In this document: positions 9,915 to 22,806 of the stretch, in pieces
Layout of the letters: each line of letters opens with the position of its first letter
Numbering within the stretch: position 1 is the first letter of the stretch
Assembly: GCA_903813345.2 (NCBI GenBank)
Contig: CAIIXF020000004.1
Span: 12,980,196-13,044,195, forward strand
Source of the DNA: Owenia fusiformis
Taxonomy: Eukaryota > Annelida > Polychaeta > Sabellida > Oweniidae
Direction: 5' to 3'
DNA length: 64,000 nt
The notes under the pieces: generated by a model
What the model saw: only the letters and a program-made list of their open reading frames with translations
The model's database searches: none
Told to the model about the DNA's origin: nothing
Made by a program: the position numbers and the translations under genes

Positions 9915-12900
9915 ATGATGGAAGTTCCAAGAATCACGCTCATTGTTGCTGTTCTTTGGACGTCACTTTTGACAGTTTCAAGTCAAATGTGGACGACCGG
10001 TGAGTTTTTCGTGAGTTTTTAGAATGCATAATAAAATACAGATCAGCTACTATTATATGGCTCGCTTTATTTTGTTAAATGATAATTTTTGAAAATTGTA
10101 ATAGCGAAATCGAAAATCAGAGGTATAAGGTGTTCACTTGATGTTGGGGGTTCGACCATATAAAAACGGCTATATAAATGAAACGCTGATGAGAAATAAT
10201 TGCTGAAATTCATGAATATGCGGAGTGCAGAACATGATGCTTGTTTTCATGTTTTATATGCATTTAGGTCCAGGGATGAGATGTGGACAAATGTGTTCAG
10301 GTTTTACTGGACTGGTTCTTTTTATGGAATGCCTTCAGATCATCACCCCCGTCACACAGAACGGGGTGTGTCTACCGAGCGTGGATTCACGAGGTTGTTG
10401 CAGTGGCTGCGTTACAGGTAAGTTTATGGGCCATCCGTGTCATTAGCAAACATATTGGTAGTCAGGGGTAGAACTATGAAATTATAATTTGTCAAGAGGC
10501 GAAAATAGGATTGGTTGCGATTTGGTGAACTAAATTTATTTTCTATTGTTTTTTTGTACTATTTTTGTTTTTAGTATAATTTGTTTTTTTTTGTTCTTTT
10601 CTACCAATGCTCTGGAATGAAATACAACAACGAGGAATTTAAACCAACATCCCCAAATAGATAGTTGGAACTCCCCGAACCTCCGTTTGTGTTTTTCATG
10701 TTTTATTTATTTTAGATAACACACAAAAAACTAGCATAATATGTGTATTTCACACACACACAGGTTTGATTGACGCATCATCCGTAATTGGCTTTTTAGT
10801 CCAGTCTAAAACTCGTCACATTTCCGAAGCTACGGTATTTGATACCACCGAACAAGGCCTTATCGATCAAGTACTTGCTGACTTAGAGGGTATCGAGCAG
10901 TTTGGAAACTTGGAGAATATACTAAATAATGTAGATAACCAGATTGTTCCGAATATTTGTACTTGGGGCCAAACCTTTGCGACAAAATTGTGGCGTATTA
11001 AGGACGACATAGAGCGTGTCATCGCTTTAGTTGATGGTCGAGGTGGGACATTTGGATCAGAAAGACAGGATTTACAAGTTGTGATAGAGTTGGTCCATTG
11101 GTTTAAACAATGCCTTTTACCAAGACGTAAGTTACCATTCAACCATATAGGGTATATTGTCCACTTAAAACAAATGCTATATATTTCACTCTCCATTATG
11201 ATTTCCCCATGAAGAAAAAGTAATTCACCCGATTTTCAAAATGAAATACATTATGTCTGTCAAAATCCATTTGCATCCTTCGCATCCTTACATCCTACCC
11301 ACATAACTTATTAATAATGAAACACAGTAGTATAATCTTTGGATTTTGGACAAAGTTGTATGACATTTGATAGATGTAAAGCTAGCCCTTGGAGCATTTT
11401 TCAAAAGCCATTTTGTAGGGAAAAATTAATGATGAAATCTTGTAACTTCTTGTTCTTGCAAACGTCATATTTGCACATTTGATGAGATATACCATTTATG
11501 TCATATTGTGAATTTTTTTGATTCAGGCCATAGTGTATAATTGGTAAATTTGCATTGTCAATGTATGTTAATATTTTCATTGACCACATAACTTTAAATC
11601 AAAGCAATATAGTTTCTATATGCATGGATTGTCGCTTGGTGCTATGGTCCTGGAAAGTGAAAATGGAACTTGAATGGTGGTGGTATGTTACATTGTTTCC
11701 TTCAATGTTTGATTATTGTTTGGGATAGTTGGGTTTGTTTTCCTTATGATTGGTTCACACGTAGATGTCTTCCAATGGCACTCGGGCATACATATTATTT
11801 AGATTCACCAACAACAATTTAGATACACCAACAATAATTAAATTTATTCCAAACGCCTGGGGAGCATGCAGACATGTCCCTAGTACTAAATAATCCAAGG
11901 TTATACATACAGGGTGGGCCAAAACGCCACTGTAACTTTTTTAATTTTTGATATAAAATCATAATATGCATATCTAGCCATGGGTTATGAATTGTACACT
12001 TTTTCTTGAGTAAAATATGTAACCAGCGTCTCATTTAAATATGTGGCGTACCATGAGAAATTGACTACGAATACAACTTGTTATCAATTCCTAACCCATT
12101 GTAATTGAGGAGAAAATGGGAAAATTTGGATATAAAGTGAAGTAACATCTCTCATCATGTCGTATAGACATTTTGCTCCCCCCTCCGTCCCCTCCCCCTC
12201 CGTCCCATTTTAATTATTTTCGATTATTTTTTATACAACATATGGAAACATATTTTGTAAAGCAGCGTTTTATTTAGTGTTACCAAAAAGTGGGTCCAGT
12301 GGACCCCACGGTAAAAAAAATAGAGTCCAAACCCAAAAAAGTGGGTCCGAAAAATTAAAGGCCTGAAACTAATTAAAAATGAAAATTGTTTTCCTAATTA
12401 CTTTGTTTTTCAATGTTGCTCCTTGTTCCTCCTCACTCTGATGTAAATTAATAAACTCAATATTCCTTTCTGACACATTATCAATCTCAATGAAATATAA
12501 AGATCAACATTCAATAGTTTGATATGTATTTTTGACTTGTAATATTTTATTTGTTTTCAAATGTTGCCCTTTGTGCTTCCTCACTATCATGTAAGTAAAT
12601 GCCAAAAAGATCAATTGTATTAATTAAACAGTTTGTTATCAAGTTTATGTGTAATACTTATTGTTAATAATTCACAGTATCCATTGAAAGATGGCAGGAC
12701 AGTGATAAAGGTTTTTTGCTACTGACCCATTAATCTCAAAGCAATGAAGTTTTGGTTTTAGAGGTCAATCAAAATGGTGGCCGAATTACAGTAAGATAAT
12801 TATCTCAGTGTTTCTCTAAAACACTGCTGATTATCTGCCTATTATACTTAGATTTTGTCTTCACAAGGTAGGCTAATTTATATTCTTTCATTTGATATGT

Positions 12901-15900
12901 TTAACTAAATTGAAAGGTAAGATTTTTAGAAATTGCTGTGGAAATAAAGTGCGTCCAAGGGACTCGGGAGTTTTTTATTTTTCCGTCCAGCATTATTTTT
13001 TGGGGTCCATCTAATGTAAGGACGGCGTTAAATAAAACGTAGTAAAGTCATTAAGGTCATTAATTTTATGATGATAATATTATATACACCCTTGGTATAC
13101 GCAGCTAACGAAAATTGACCGGTACGGGTCAAAAACTGGACCGGTACGGGTTAACGGTTTTATTTTAATTTAAAATAGCCATAACTTGCTCAATATTGAC
13201 TTCCTCGTGTCTAATTTGAAATATATGATGCCTCCCGATGCTTTTAAGTACCCCATTTATTTTACAAATTTTTAAACGGACCAAAACTCTCTAAATTTCA
13301 CGATAACTTTTATTTAGTACTTCTAACATATAAGATCTATTTTTCCCCATCAAGGTATGATGTAAATGACATGCTATTTACATCTTGTGAGTTTCAATGA
13401 CACGCGTTTGATTTTATAAAAATTGCCAAACTTTGTGACAAAGAATTTCATCCTGCTTGCAGCGAGAAGACGGACCGGTTTGGGGCAATCTGCTTGCAGC
13501 GAGAAGACAGACCGGTTCGGGGCAATAGCTGATGAAATTCTTTAGAGAGTTTTGGTCCGTTTAAAAATCTGTAAAAAATTGGGGTATTTAAAAGCATCGG
13601 GAGGCATCATATATTTCAAATTAGACACGAGGAAGTCAATATTGAGCAAGTTAAGGCTGTTTTAAATTCAAATAAAACCGTTAACCCGTACCGGTCCAGC
13701 TTTTGACCCGTACCGGTCAATTTTCGTTAGATGCGTATACCAAGGGTGATATACGAGCGTATGTCACTTACAAATATTTATTGCAGGTTGTGTAGACCGT
13801 TGATGCTTGATTTAAAGCAAAACATTGACTTTTGCACGTTGGTGGCGTTGCGCCTTTTTAATAGATCTTATACCTAAGAAGAGAATCGGCTAAAAAAAAA
13901 TCGTAAAATACGTGACATATTTTACCATACCGTGCGCCTATTCGTTTAGCAATTAAATCATAAACCTTTTCTTGAAAAAATAATTTTTGCAGATTTGTTC
14001 ATTTTTCTACCAGAAATTGCTTGCTCCCCCCCTCCGTCCCATTTTCCCGATCACCGGGCGTGAATTTGTAATTATTAATGGAAACCATGGCCAATGGCTT
14101 CTATTGCACCCCGGAATAGCTTGACAACGGTTTAAAGTCAGATACCGTTGTCACAAATGGCGGACATAACTGTCGCTTCAATTAGATTTTCATGAACTGT
14201 ATGTTTAATAGAGCACCTAGACTAAATTCCTTTGGAACAACAATCAATCAAAATGTCTTAATACTCATTGTACAGTTCATAATGTTCTACCATCGAAATA
14301 AAGTATTTCATTAAACCGATCAAAATGGAACAACGGACACTGTAATTACCATACACAGTTGTCTTTCTAAATTACTTATATATGTCATGATATAGGGAGA
14401 AAATCAATAAACTCAAGGCCTGTGTTACACTTGCTAACTGTATATTGAATGCTCTTACTATGCTAGAATATTTTCTGTCCCTATATCTTGACACTGTTAA
14501 AATTACTCAAATTCAGATTCCGTTGTCGTTGACGATATCGAAGGCGATATTCACCTTTCCACAAAGTAAAGAAAATCTATAATTTCCGGTGCGCTGATTG
14601 GTTGTATGCAAATGAGTCAAATCAATGACGTCAATGATGGAAAGTTTTGAAGAATTAGTACAGCCAGCATAGGAATATTTTTAATTAACTGCAATAAAAA
14701 AGGATTCTACCAGGTAAATCAATAAGTTCCCGGAAAAAGGCTGTAATCTCTTTAGTTTTGTACTAATCTTCGTGAAACTTTCACAGATGAAGGATAATTT
14801 AGTTTCTAATTACTTCCTGCAATATGAGATTTTGTCAACCAATCATTCTTAAGGCATGGTTGTCATAGCAACCTGAAAAAACGGCCCGCGGGCAATTTTT
14901 TGGGGTCTCCGAGTGAGTGCTAGATTCATTCATTAATCTTTTTATCTTTTCTGAATTCAGGTTTTAGTTGTTCTATTACATCATAGTCAGCTCCTTTGTT
15001 CTTTCACACAATATGGAATATGACATAGAGACTCGGTTATCTGATTAAATCAAGATCAAATGCAGAAAATGGAGTCCGAACGGAAAATGACCAGCTCTCA
15101 AGACAAGAACTCTTAACCCAGATCAGAAGGTCCATTAGATTTTGTGTATTAAGGAATATCTCAAAGAAAGACACAGTGACTGAAGTACAAAAAGGCTATG
15201 GTGATGCTATTAAGAAGAGTGCAATCTATGATTGGTACGCCAGGTATTCCGAGGGCTGACGGAAAGTGAGTGACGTCCCCAGATCAGGACGTCCCGTCCA
15301 GTGGGTACGCCGGCAGGAACTCTGTGTGTAGCATCGTGGTGACTATTTTGAACATCTAGAGTAAACATCTATCATAGAATGTATGCTACTTAATAGACAT
15401 CACATGATAATGTTTGAAGAAGTTTATATATAGTATCGATAAAATTGATCTTTACCATACATTTTGGTTTTCGACATAGATTTTCTCCCATTATTCACCA
15501 TTTAAAAGTTGCCCCGCAGGGCGTTTCTTCAAGTTGCTATGGCAACCGTGTCTTAAGAAGGATTAGCCGAAAAAATTTCATATTCCACAAAGTAAGGAGA
15601 AACTAAATTATCTTTCATCTGTGAAAGTTTCAATAAGGTTGGTACAAAAATAAAGAAATGAGAGCCTTTTTCCGGGAACTTATTGATTTACCTGGTATTT
15701 GCCAAACGCACTAATTATTTTAATCAAATATGAAATATGGACGGGGCACTTTCATGTTATTTAATTTAATCATTTTTGATTATTAGAACTATTGTTTATT
15801 AAGACTTCTCAGACCAGCCTCACATACTGACATACCCGGGCAAATGCCATAGTTTTCTCCTGATGACCATTGTGAATTGTTGTGTTTTATGGATTATGAT

Positions 15901-18900
15901 GACGCCTTTGCGAACGGATGTTGACCCTTTGAATTGCCTATGGACTTCGAGACTGGATTTTATCTATCCCACATCATTTGTGACTGAATACTCTATCTTT
16001 TATGAGTACTAGTATCTACTACTATTTTTGATGTTATGAGTATTGGCTATCAATTTTTTCAATTTTTCTTCAACATGTATTGTGATGACTTCAGTATGAA
16101 TGCAATGTGATGATGATGATTGTGAAATTGGTTCTCGATTGGAGGGGGGGGGGGGATGTTAGACATTGTTTCATTTTCACGTTAGATTATGGTTTTGGGA
16201 TATATAGGGTATACTTTTCTTTTACACTTACAGTTTGCTTTTCTTGTTGGGTTTCTTTAAAGTTTTTAGTCACCCTTCCTTTTGGCATTTGTGCTTATAT
16301 ATTCGTGCGATTGTAAACAAAAAATGTAAATTGTGAAGTTACAAACAACTCGGTTGAATTATCTGATAGTGGTCATATACTATCCTGTTAAATGGTTATT
16401 ATGTCGTAGTAAGAAGTTCCATCAGAAATTCACAATGAGTGACATCCGCGCAATACCTTTTGGTATTTATTCGCCATCAGCGATGTTAATAATGATCAGC
16501 AATGTCAACATATCATCAATAAACATTGTATGATATATGCTTTTTCTCCGAAATCTTCCCAGTGATCATTATTCAAAACCGATCATCACATAACTAATTA
16601 ATCCAATGACAATAAAAGTGAGGCATCACAAGTGAAATCAGGACACCCATATCCATGTTTGTTTTCTATTTAGCGTTCTCATTCTCATTATTTTCGAGGA
16701 ATCCATCATCATTTTGGTTAAGAAGAATTTTACGGTCTGCTGGATCTATTTTGACAGTTTTGCTTTAGCAAGATATTTTAACAAATTGACTGTTTCTACA
16801 CTGAATAAAAAACATTTCCCCGGGAATATTTGGATCTGGAGATACGCAGCGGGAAATATACATTGGAATACATAGGGGTCATGCACTGGGAGGTTTTGGA
16901 TACAAGGAATCTTCTGAGGGATGTATTGTATACCTCAAGGGATATTTCCTGTATCAAAACCGACAGTGCATAACTGTTGTATTCCATACCTGATAAGGTT
17001 TGAAATAATAAGCATGTATCCATATGCTATGGTGTGTTTACTTGCAAAATATGTTATCATTTCCAAAAAAAAATTCAATTTTTTTCCAAATTTGAAAAAA
17101 AAATAAAAAAATTCCCAATTTTTTTTTCAATTAATTTCCCAAATTTTTTTTCAAATTTGTTTTCACATTTTTTCCATAATTTTTTTTCAGAATTTTTTTT
17201 TCAACATTTTTTTACACAATTTTTTTTCAAATTTTTTTCCCGAATTTATTTTTTCAATTTTTTTCCCAAAATCTTTTTTTAGTGGGACATACGATTTATA
17301 TGTCCCGGCGCTCCGTTGGAGCGGGACATACGAAAAATATCTGCCCAGATATGGAATATATTCCCGGTTGATATGTCCCTGAAACCTCATCAGGTATGGA
17401 ATACATATATATATAGAGATTATTCTATATGAGGTTCAGGATATTGGGATTATCCCGAGGCCAATATAATATATCTGCCCGAGGGCCGCAGGTCCTGAGG
17501 GAAAATATATTATATTGGCCAAGGGATAATCCCAATATCCTGAACCGACTATAGGATAATATGTTCATCCCATTCCAATCTTGGTCATCTGGTTCACATT
17601 GTTCAATCGTGGAAATATTTTAGAATAATCATGTCCAGTTTTCTTTTCTTGGCCGTGGGCGGATTTTCCTGCTCTCTCAAATAATCCCACATTCGAATTT
17701 TTGATTGATTAATTGGATGCTTATTCCCTTTTTTAAACCATCAAACAGATCCCGATGGTCTGTGTTTTCTCCATTGTCGTTTGCAGTCATTACGCGAACG
17801 TTACAACTTATGAACACATATGCGAGCGTCGATGTAGCGGGCAGATATACTATATCTGCCCGCTCGGAGCGGGACGTAAAGCTATATCTGCCCGCTGATG
17901 AAAATATAAGTTTTAACAAACCGGCTTTATTTACCTGTAACACATCCAAGTATGGGATAAATATGTTTATTCCATACTTGGACATACACGTATATTGGAC
18001 GTATATTGGGATTTTTTGAGAGAACAGGAAAATCCGCCCATGGCCAAGAAAACAAAACAGGACATGAATATTCTAAAATATTTCCACGATTAAACAATGT
18101 GAACCAGATGACCAAGATTGGTATGGGATAAACATATTATCCTATAGTCGGGCAGATATATTATGTTTGCCTCGGGATAATCCCAATATCCTGAACCTCC
18201 TATAGGATAATCTTTATATATGTCACGCTCCTCCAAGATATCAATTCTATATCCCAATGTTTTCAAGTATAATATTTTCAAGATACGATCTGATATGACT
18301 TGCAGAAATAAATAGGAAGTAATCGTTTAGTTGATCGAATTATGGAAGTAGTGAAGTCAATGATTTAATGAATAAGAGCAAATGTTTTTAATTTGAACAG
18401 GTCATTCATCAAATGACACTGAAGATTAACTTAAAATAGATTGTCTATCTATATGTTTTTATGCATGGGAGACATGTTATAATGTTGGTGAACTAATGAT
18501 TATGATAATTTCACCTGTTTACATCCCATTCCTATCATGATTGAAAACTGACCGGGAGTAATTCTCTTCATATTATTTACTCATTGTGAACAGAAATTTA
18601 ATATTTAAATCGCTTAGAAGGCGTAAATAAATGTCAATTTGGGGTGTATTGGGATATGATCATATCTCATGTTAAGTCAATACATGTCAAATCAATACTA
18701 GTACACCCTTGCTGAACTTAATGACCTCAACCTCAGCCCATGTGAGTCCAAACGCTTAATCAATTTCCAATGTGTTATGTGACATTATATTCTTTATGTC
18801 ACACCTTAAAATGATTCATTCTGACCATAGGGATATTTGGCCATAATTGCACATTTCTTGCATACATCACCGGGTTTAATGATGTTGCATATTATAATGA

Positions 18901-21900
18901 ATAAGACAAGCGATCTGCTTACTGAATTGAGAAACAGAAGTTACAGCTGATGTCTTCGAAAGACGATATGAAGGATGGTTCATACTATTTACAGAAAGAG
19001 ATAGACAAATAACCATATTTAGATCTATTTTTGGACACCCAATATGTGCTAATAATCATCTCATAATCTGTAGTGCTTGATCTCAGTGACTTGGAGTGTT
19101 TCAAAGACGATTTGGGTTGCGATGGACGTCCATTCTGTAAAGCCGACTGCAGATCATGTTCGGAATGTAAATCGAACAACGACTGTAACGAACCAAGCAG
19201 GCCAAACTGCAGAAACAATCAAGCAGGGATAATGATATGCGGGGATCCCCACATATCTCAGACCATTAAAGGCGCCGACCATCGACGACTTTGCTACGAC
19301 TTTGTGGGAAAACCCGGTTCAGCATATCTGTTCTTCAGAGATTACGAGATAGGTAGATATCTTCGTTAAATTTTGAATGTCCTCTCCCTTAGATATACCA
19401 TCTGTTATTGAGCTTTTGGCTAGTTGAGACTCAATTTTGAGGATTAGCAGCAGGTATTTTAAGTCTGTAAGTAGCTATACACTGTGTGCCCACGTTACAT
19501 TGGAAGTCACTAATTCATATCAATTTCACTTTTAGATATCAAAACAACATTCATCGAGAACGAGGACGCCAACCTTGAATCTTTTATCGAATACATAGGG
19601 CAAATTAATGTAACAAGAAAGGACATCGAGATATCGATCTCACCAGATCAGGTAATCATGAAAACATCAGAATGTGAAACAATTTACCATTGGAAAGAAG
19701 ATACCGTTAAGCTCGAAGGCGGATTAATGATGATTGGAAAGAAAAACATCCGTGTTTACTTCAACAATGACACGGTTGAGCTTATTGTCACTCGTAAAGG
19801 ACGCGCAAAGGGAACTTCTTTCCTAAACTTTGGTGTCACAGAAATAACAGGCATGTCTATCAACGCCGGTGGAGTTATGGGTAAGTTGATTCCAATATTG
19901 GTTATTAAGATAATAATACACCATTTTTACGTATTAATTTTGAGTACATCTCGAATCCATTCTCAACAAAGCGTTCTCGAAATTAGTATTCGAAATGTTT
20001 GAGTTCGGGATGATAAAATTTAAATATGGGTTACAAGGGCCATTGTTGAAATTCAGAAATCTAGGTCATATCCCCAAAATTGCTTCACCAATATGTAACA
20101 GAACATCAAAATTATCATTTACACGTTTGCTGATAGGTTTATTGAAAATAATTAACCAAAGGCTTTCTTCAATTGTGACACCATTTTTAGTATGTTGAAG
20201 AACATACGAATATCGAATGTTGACTAAGTTACTTGACTTGACCGTTTAAAGCAATAAAAGGGTAGCGATGAGTTGAGTGTGAGTTTCCGAAAGTAGTCAC
20301 ACTTCTCTAATATTTAAAGCTTGATCAAGGTATTCCTTGCCATACCATTTGTCAGTTTTTAGTGCCGATTTTATTTTATGAAAATTCCTGGACTCCCACA
20401 TGTTCACATTTTCAGAATACCTCCAATGTAGATTACGTTTTTACACATTGTCATGCGCCCTTTGTTGACTCACAATTAAAATATTAAGTTTGTGCATTTA
20501 ACATTGTGACAAAGGGTTGTTCAAAGAGTTATTATTGTGAGAATTAGATTTCCCCTTCATTTTTAGAATCTGATTAGATCAATTCCATTTCATTAAATGA
20601 TGCATGGATATAAAGAAATGCCTGTCTAAATGATCAGAAAATACCTAGAATCAAGCAATGGATTTAGCTTCATTGCCTAGTAGTTGTTCTTTAACAATTT
20701 GGGATATTATTCATGTACAGGGAGTCCAAAAAACAGGGCCGTAAGAAAGTTAAATAACTCGGTCAGTTTTGCATATTTTGCCTAGAAATTTCAGAAATTT
20801 TTAGTTCATTCAATGTGAATTTTGTTGTGAAAGTTTGATAATAATCTGCAGTTCCTCACAAAACATGCCTCAAATGTATGGTATGGTATGGTTCTTTATT
20901 TCCTCCAATTTGGAGAGCAAATTGATACAAAAGACAAATTATTAAATTACAATATATACATTAGATACAATAGATACAAAATAACAATATGTGGCGAAAT
21001 GAGTAAGGCAAGGTAATATTTGCTTACGACGTGAATTATTTAAGCATAGCGCTTATTTGATTGGAACAAAGGTTAATGAATTGTTGCCATTCAGCAAAAT
21101 CGTAATTCTGTAGTACATCTGTGCGACTACCCAATAAACATTCTACTAAGACATCATCGTCAGAGTTTAAGATGTTAATTGAGTCTTCAACAGGTAGAAG
21201 ATTAACAATCTTTTCAAAAAATATATCTCTTGTTGCTCTTAGAGATGAACATTCTAAAATAAAGTGTTTTACAAGGTCGTTTGTTGTTTTGGCACAGGCT
21301 AGGCAATACTGCTCTTCTTCAGTAGAGAATACAATGATATATAATAATTGGGCATATTCCCATAATCTGGAGGGATCCATTATCCCAAGTTTCCAATGAA
21401 TAATTGGCTCATAGTCTACGTGTGTGTTAGCAAACCTGAGGTATCTTCCTACACACATTTCTTTTTGTATGGACAAGTTTATCCCAATAACAATTGCAAC
21501 TGGGGCTTACATTCTCCTGATGAAGTGTTACAGCATTCATTGCATTCTGAACAATGTACTGCCTGGGTGGCAATGAGGAAACATGGAATCACCAGTCCTT
21601 TTTGAGTCGAAGATGACTGGGGACGTGCTTTCCCATAAACAAGGACCAGTATATTCAAGTTCTCACTAATTTTTGGAGGTCACTAAGCACCAGAAGGGGC
21701 ATCTAAGGAGATAAGCAGTGGTTTCAACAAGCCAATACCACCTTAACACTTCAAATGATACGCTGAAATGGCTTAAGCAATGCTTTGGTGATCAGCTCAT
21801 CAGTGACAGAATGCAAAACATATGGGCAGCTCATTCACCAGATCTAAATCTCTCAGATCTTTATCTTTATCTTTGGGGATTTGTCAAAGCCAATATGTAC

Positions 21901-22684
21901 ACTGACAGGCCCCAAACAATCTTAAGAGGGCAATAATTACCCCAATTCGTACCATCCACATTGATGTGTATATGTCAGGGTCATAAACAACTTTGTTTGC
22001 AGGATTCATTTGTGCATAGAGAGAAGAAGTGCCTATTTTGAGCATGTTTTGTAAAGTACTGTAGTTTTTGACACAATCAACAGATTATCATGAAACTTTC
22101 ACAACAAAATTCTCATTGGATGAATTAAATAATTCTAAAATTTCAAGGGGAAATATGCAAAATTGACCTAATTATTCAACTTTCTTACGGTCCTGTTTTT
22201 TTTGGACACCCTGTAGTATCTTTAACTTCTTTCATTCATTTGACCAGATATATTATGTTCCAGGTATGAACCATAAGGGGCTTTTTGCATAAGCTTGTAA
22301 AATATTGTTTTTGATATTTACACTTTACACTTAATAGCTTGGGTAAAAATAGGACCTTATACAAAGTTTTGCAGAACACCACATGGTGATGTTCTTTCAT
22401 TAGATTTTATATTGTCGCGTGTAAAAGTTTGTCTTTGATATTTACATTTTATATATACAGTGTTTATATCAATATCTTTTGATGTAACTTTAAACGCGTG
22501 AACAATTGTTACAGGATGGATTGGTAACAAGGCTGTTTACAAGGATGAAGGCCCTCATTCTGGTTACATAACATTGGGAGAAGTCACAATTCCTGTTTAC
22601 GACAATAAAGACGGCTGCATGAAAATAGATGAAGCGTATTTGGACGAATTCAGCTATTTTCTTCATTTGTTCGAAATGGACTAA
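9915..22684 (+). CDS. Secreted cysteine-rich GDPH-motif protein with VWD-like C-terminal half, 6 exons, 463 aa
   Basis: Exons are 9915-9999, 10268-10417, 10764-11126, 19074-19352, 19536-19880 and 22515-22684. All have GT-AG borders, all introns are phase 1, and the sum is 1392 bp ending in TAA. Residues 1-23 are a signal peptide (hydrophobic TLIVAVLWTSLL, cleavage probably after VSS). Residues 29-78 contain seven cysteines including GCCSGC; residues 80-199 look mostly helical with Cys/Trp in ICTWGQ. Exon 4 has ten cysteines, then GDPH at 256-259, the motif that opens von Willebrand D and related extracellular domains. The remaining 200 residues are beta-type sequence. The role is unknown; a secreted or extracellular-matrix protein is inferred. 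Phase-1 exons suit modular extracellular proteins. Intron 3 (7.9 kb) and intron 5 (2.6 kb) carry transposons. Confidence 0.85.
11910..11945 (+). repeat. Solitary Tc1/mariner-type transposon end
   Basis: CAGGGTGGGCCAAAACG preceded by TA matches the style of mariner ends elsewhere in the window (49120, 20718). I could not find the matching opposite end nearby, so this is either a truncated element or a diverged one. Confidence 0.35.
12266..13039. mobile_element. Possible DNA transposon with 11-bp inverted ends
   Basis: CGTTTTATTTA at the left and TAAATAAAACG at the right are exact inverted ends of a 774-bp segment. Purine/pyrimidine-rich GTGGGTCCAGTGGACCCCAC near the left and TTTTGGGGTCCATC near the right are sub-terminal. 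No target-site duplication or coding frame is visible, so this is tentative. Confidence 0.35.
13087..13748. mobile_element. MITE with about 220-bp terminal inverted repeats
   Basis: The ends CACCCTTGGTATACGC and GCGTATACCAAGGGTG begin long inverted arms that stay matched through GACCGGTACGGGTC, TAACGGTTTTAT, TCAATATTGACTTCCTCG and GGACCAAAACTCTC. ATATA flanks both sides and may be a target duplication, though it lies in AT-rich DNA. The centre has two direct copies of a 36-bp unit (GCTTGCAGCGAGAAGAC..CCGGTT..GGGGCAAT) at 13459-13528. There is no coding capacity. Confidence 0.7.
14710..15695 (+). mobile_element. Mariner-like transposon remnant with about 200-bp inverted repeats
   Basis: TA (14708-14709 and 15696-15697) flanks ends CCAGGTAAATCAATAAG and its reverse complement. 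Inverted similarity runs about 200 bp inwards, through GAAACTTTCACAGATGAA and GTTGTCATAGCAACC. The middle (about 15060-15320) translates in pieces to a transposase N-terminal helix-turn-helix region: segments SIRFCVLRNISKKDTVTEV, AIYDWYARYSEG and DVPRSGRPV resemble mariner DNA-binding domains. The catalytic part is missing and stops interrupt the frame, so it is dead. Confidence 0.75.
16797..18290. repeat. Composite of nested palindromes (foldback cluster)
   Basis: At least three inverted repeats overlap here. One is centred near 16925, with arms containing ATTCCATACC and CAGTGCAT. One near 17485 pairs GATATTGGGATTATCCC with GGGATAATCCCAATATC around GGGCCGCAGGTCC. The third has arms at about 17560-17700 and 18005-18130, containing GGTCATCTGGTTCACATTG and its complement. 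A further copy of the GATTATCCC block lies at 18170-18195. Repeated GGGCAGATAT(A)T and GGGACATA words link the pieces. No protein is encoded; the series of open frames reflects palindromic DNA. Confidence 0.65.
17041..17281. repeat. Low-complexity T-rich tract with AAATTTTTTTCC-type units
   Basis: About 240 bases of short phrases such as AATTTTTTTCAAATTTTTTTCC in tandem. A Phe-rich open frame across it is an artefact of composition. A similar tract lies at 54480-54690. Confidence 0.75.
20718..22213 (+). mobile_element. Tc1/mariner-type transposon, dead, interrupted by a LINE fragment
   Basis: Inverted ends CAGGGAGTCCAAAAAACAGG and its counterpart ending GGACACCCTG extend about 65 bp inward and are flanked by TA (20716-20717, 22214-22215). 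The right-hand half encodes, in broken frames on the plus strand, transposase pieces such as NCNWGLHSPDE, LHSEQCTAWVAM, SNDTLKWLKQCFGDQLISD and WAAHSPDLNLSDLYLYLWGF. The last matches the region around the final catalytic acidic residues of IS630/Tc1/mariner enzymes. The 5' half of the transposase is absent. A LINE 3' fragment occupies about 20878-21480, so about 890 bp belong to this element. It sits in intron 5 of the secreted-protein gene. Confidence 0.8.
20878..21480 (-). mobile_element. LINE 3'-terminal fragment (5'-truncated)
   Basis: On the minus strand a 146-codon frame (21476-21036) ends a reverse-transcriptase polyprotein. CLACAKTTNDLVKHFILEC gives the C-x2-C..H..C knuckle typical of LINE C-termini, in the same style as the C-terminus of the LINE at 24379. 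After the stop come about 150 bp of 3'UTR, then a tail of ACCAT repeats at 20878-20892. The 5' truncation and tail are as expected for target-primed reverse transcription. It was inserted into the mariner element, so it is younger than that element. Confidence 0.75.
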
Positions 22685-22806
22685 AAAATCAGTTATTCAA
22701 AACTTTTTCGAGGACTTTCTTTAACTAACTTGAATATTCGATCATCATAATTAATGGAAATGTTCATTTATTTATCAGTATTTAGCTATTGTATTTCTAC
22801 GAATTA

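Larger units (their letters stand above)
11127..19073 (+). other. Intron 3 of the secreted-protein gene: transposon-rich
   Basis: This 7.9-kb intron contains the elements listed at 11910, 12266-13039, 13087-13748, 14710-15695 and 16797-18290. The stretches 13749-14709, 15696-16796 and 18291-19025 show no gene, RNA or clear repeat. CCCTCCGTCCCATTTT-type pyrimidine motifs occur at about 12180-12210 and again at 14028-14046, suggesting further diverged element ends. Confidence 0.55.

Noticed and set aside
17034-17282. Phe-rich open frame
   Set aside because: A consequence of the T-rich low-complexity tract.
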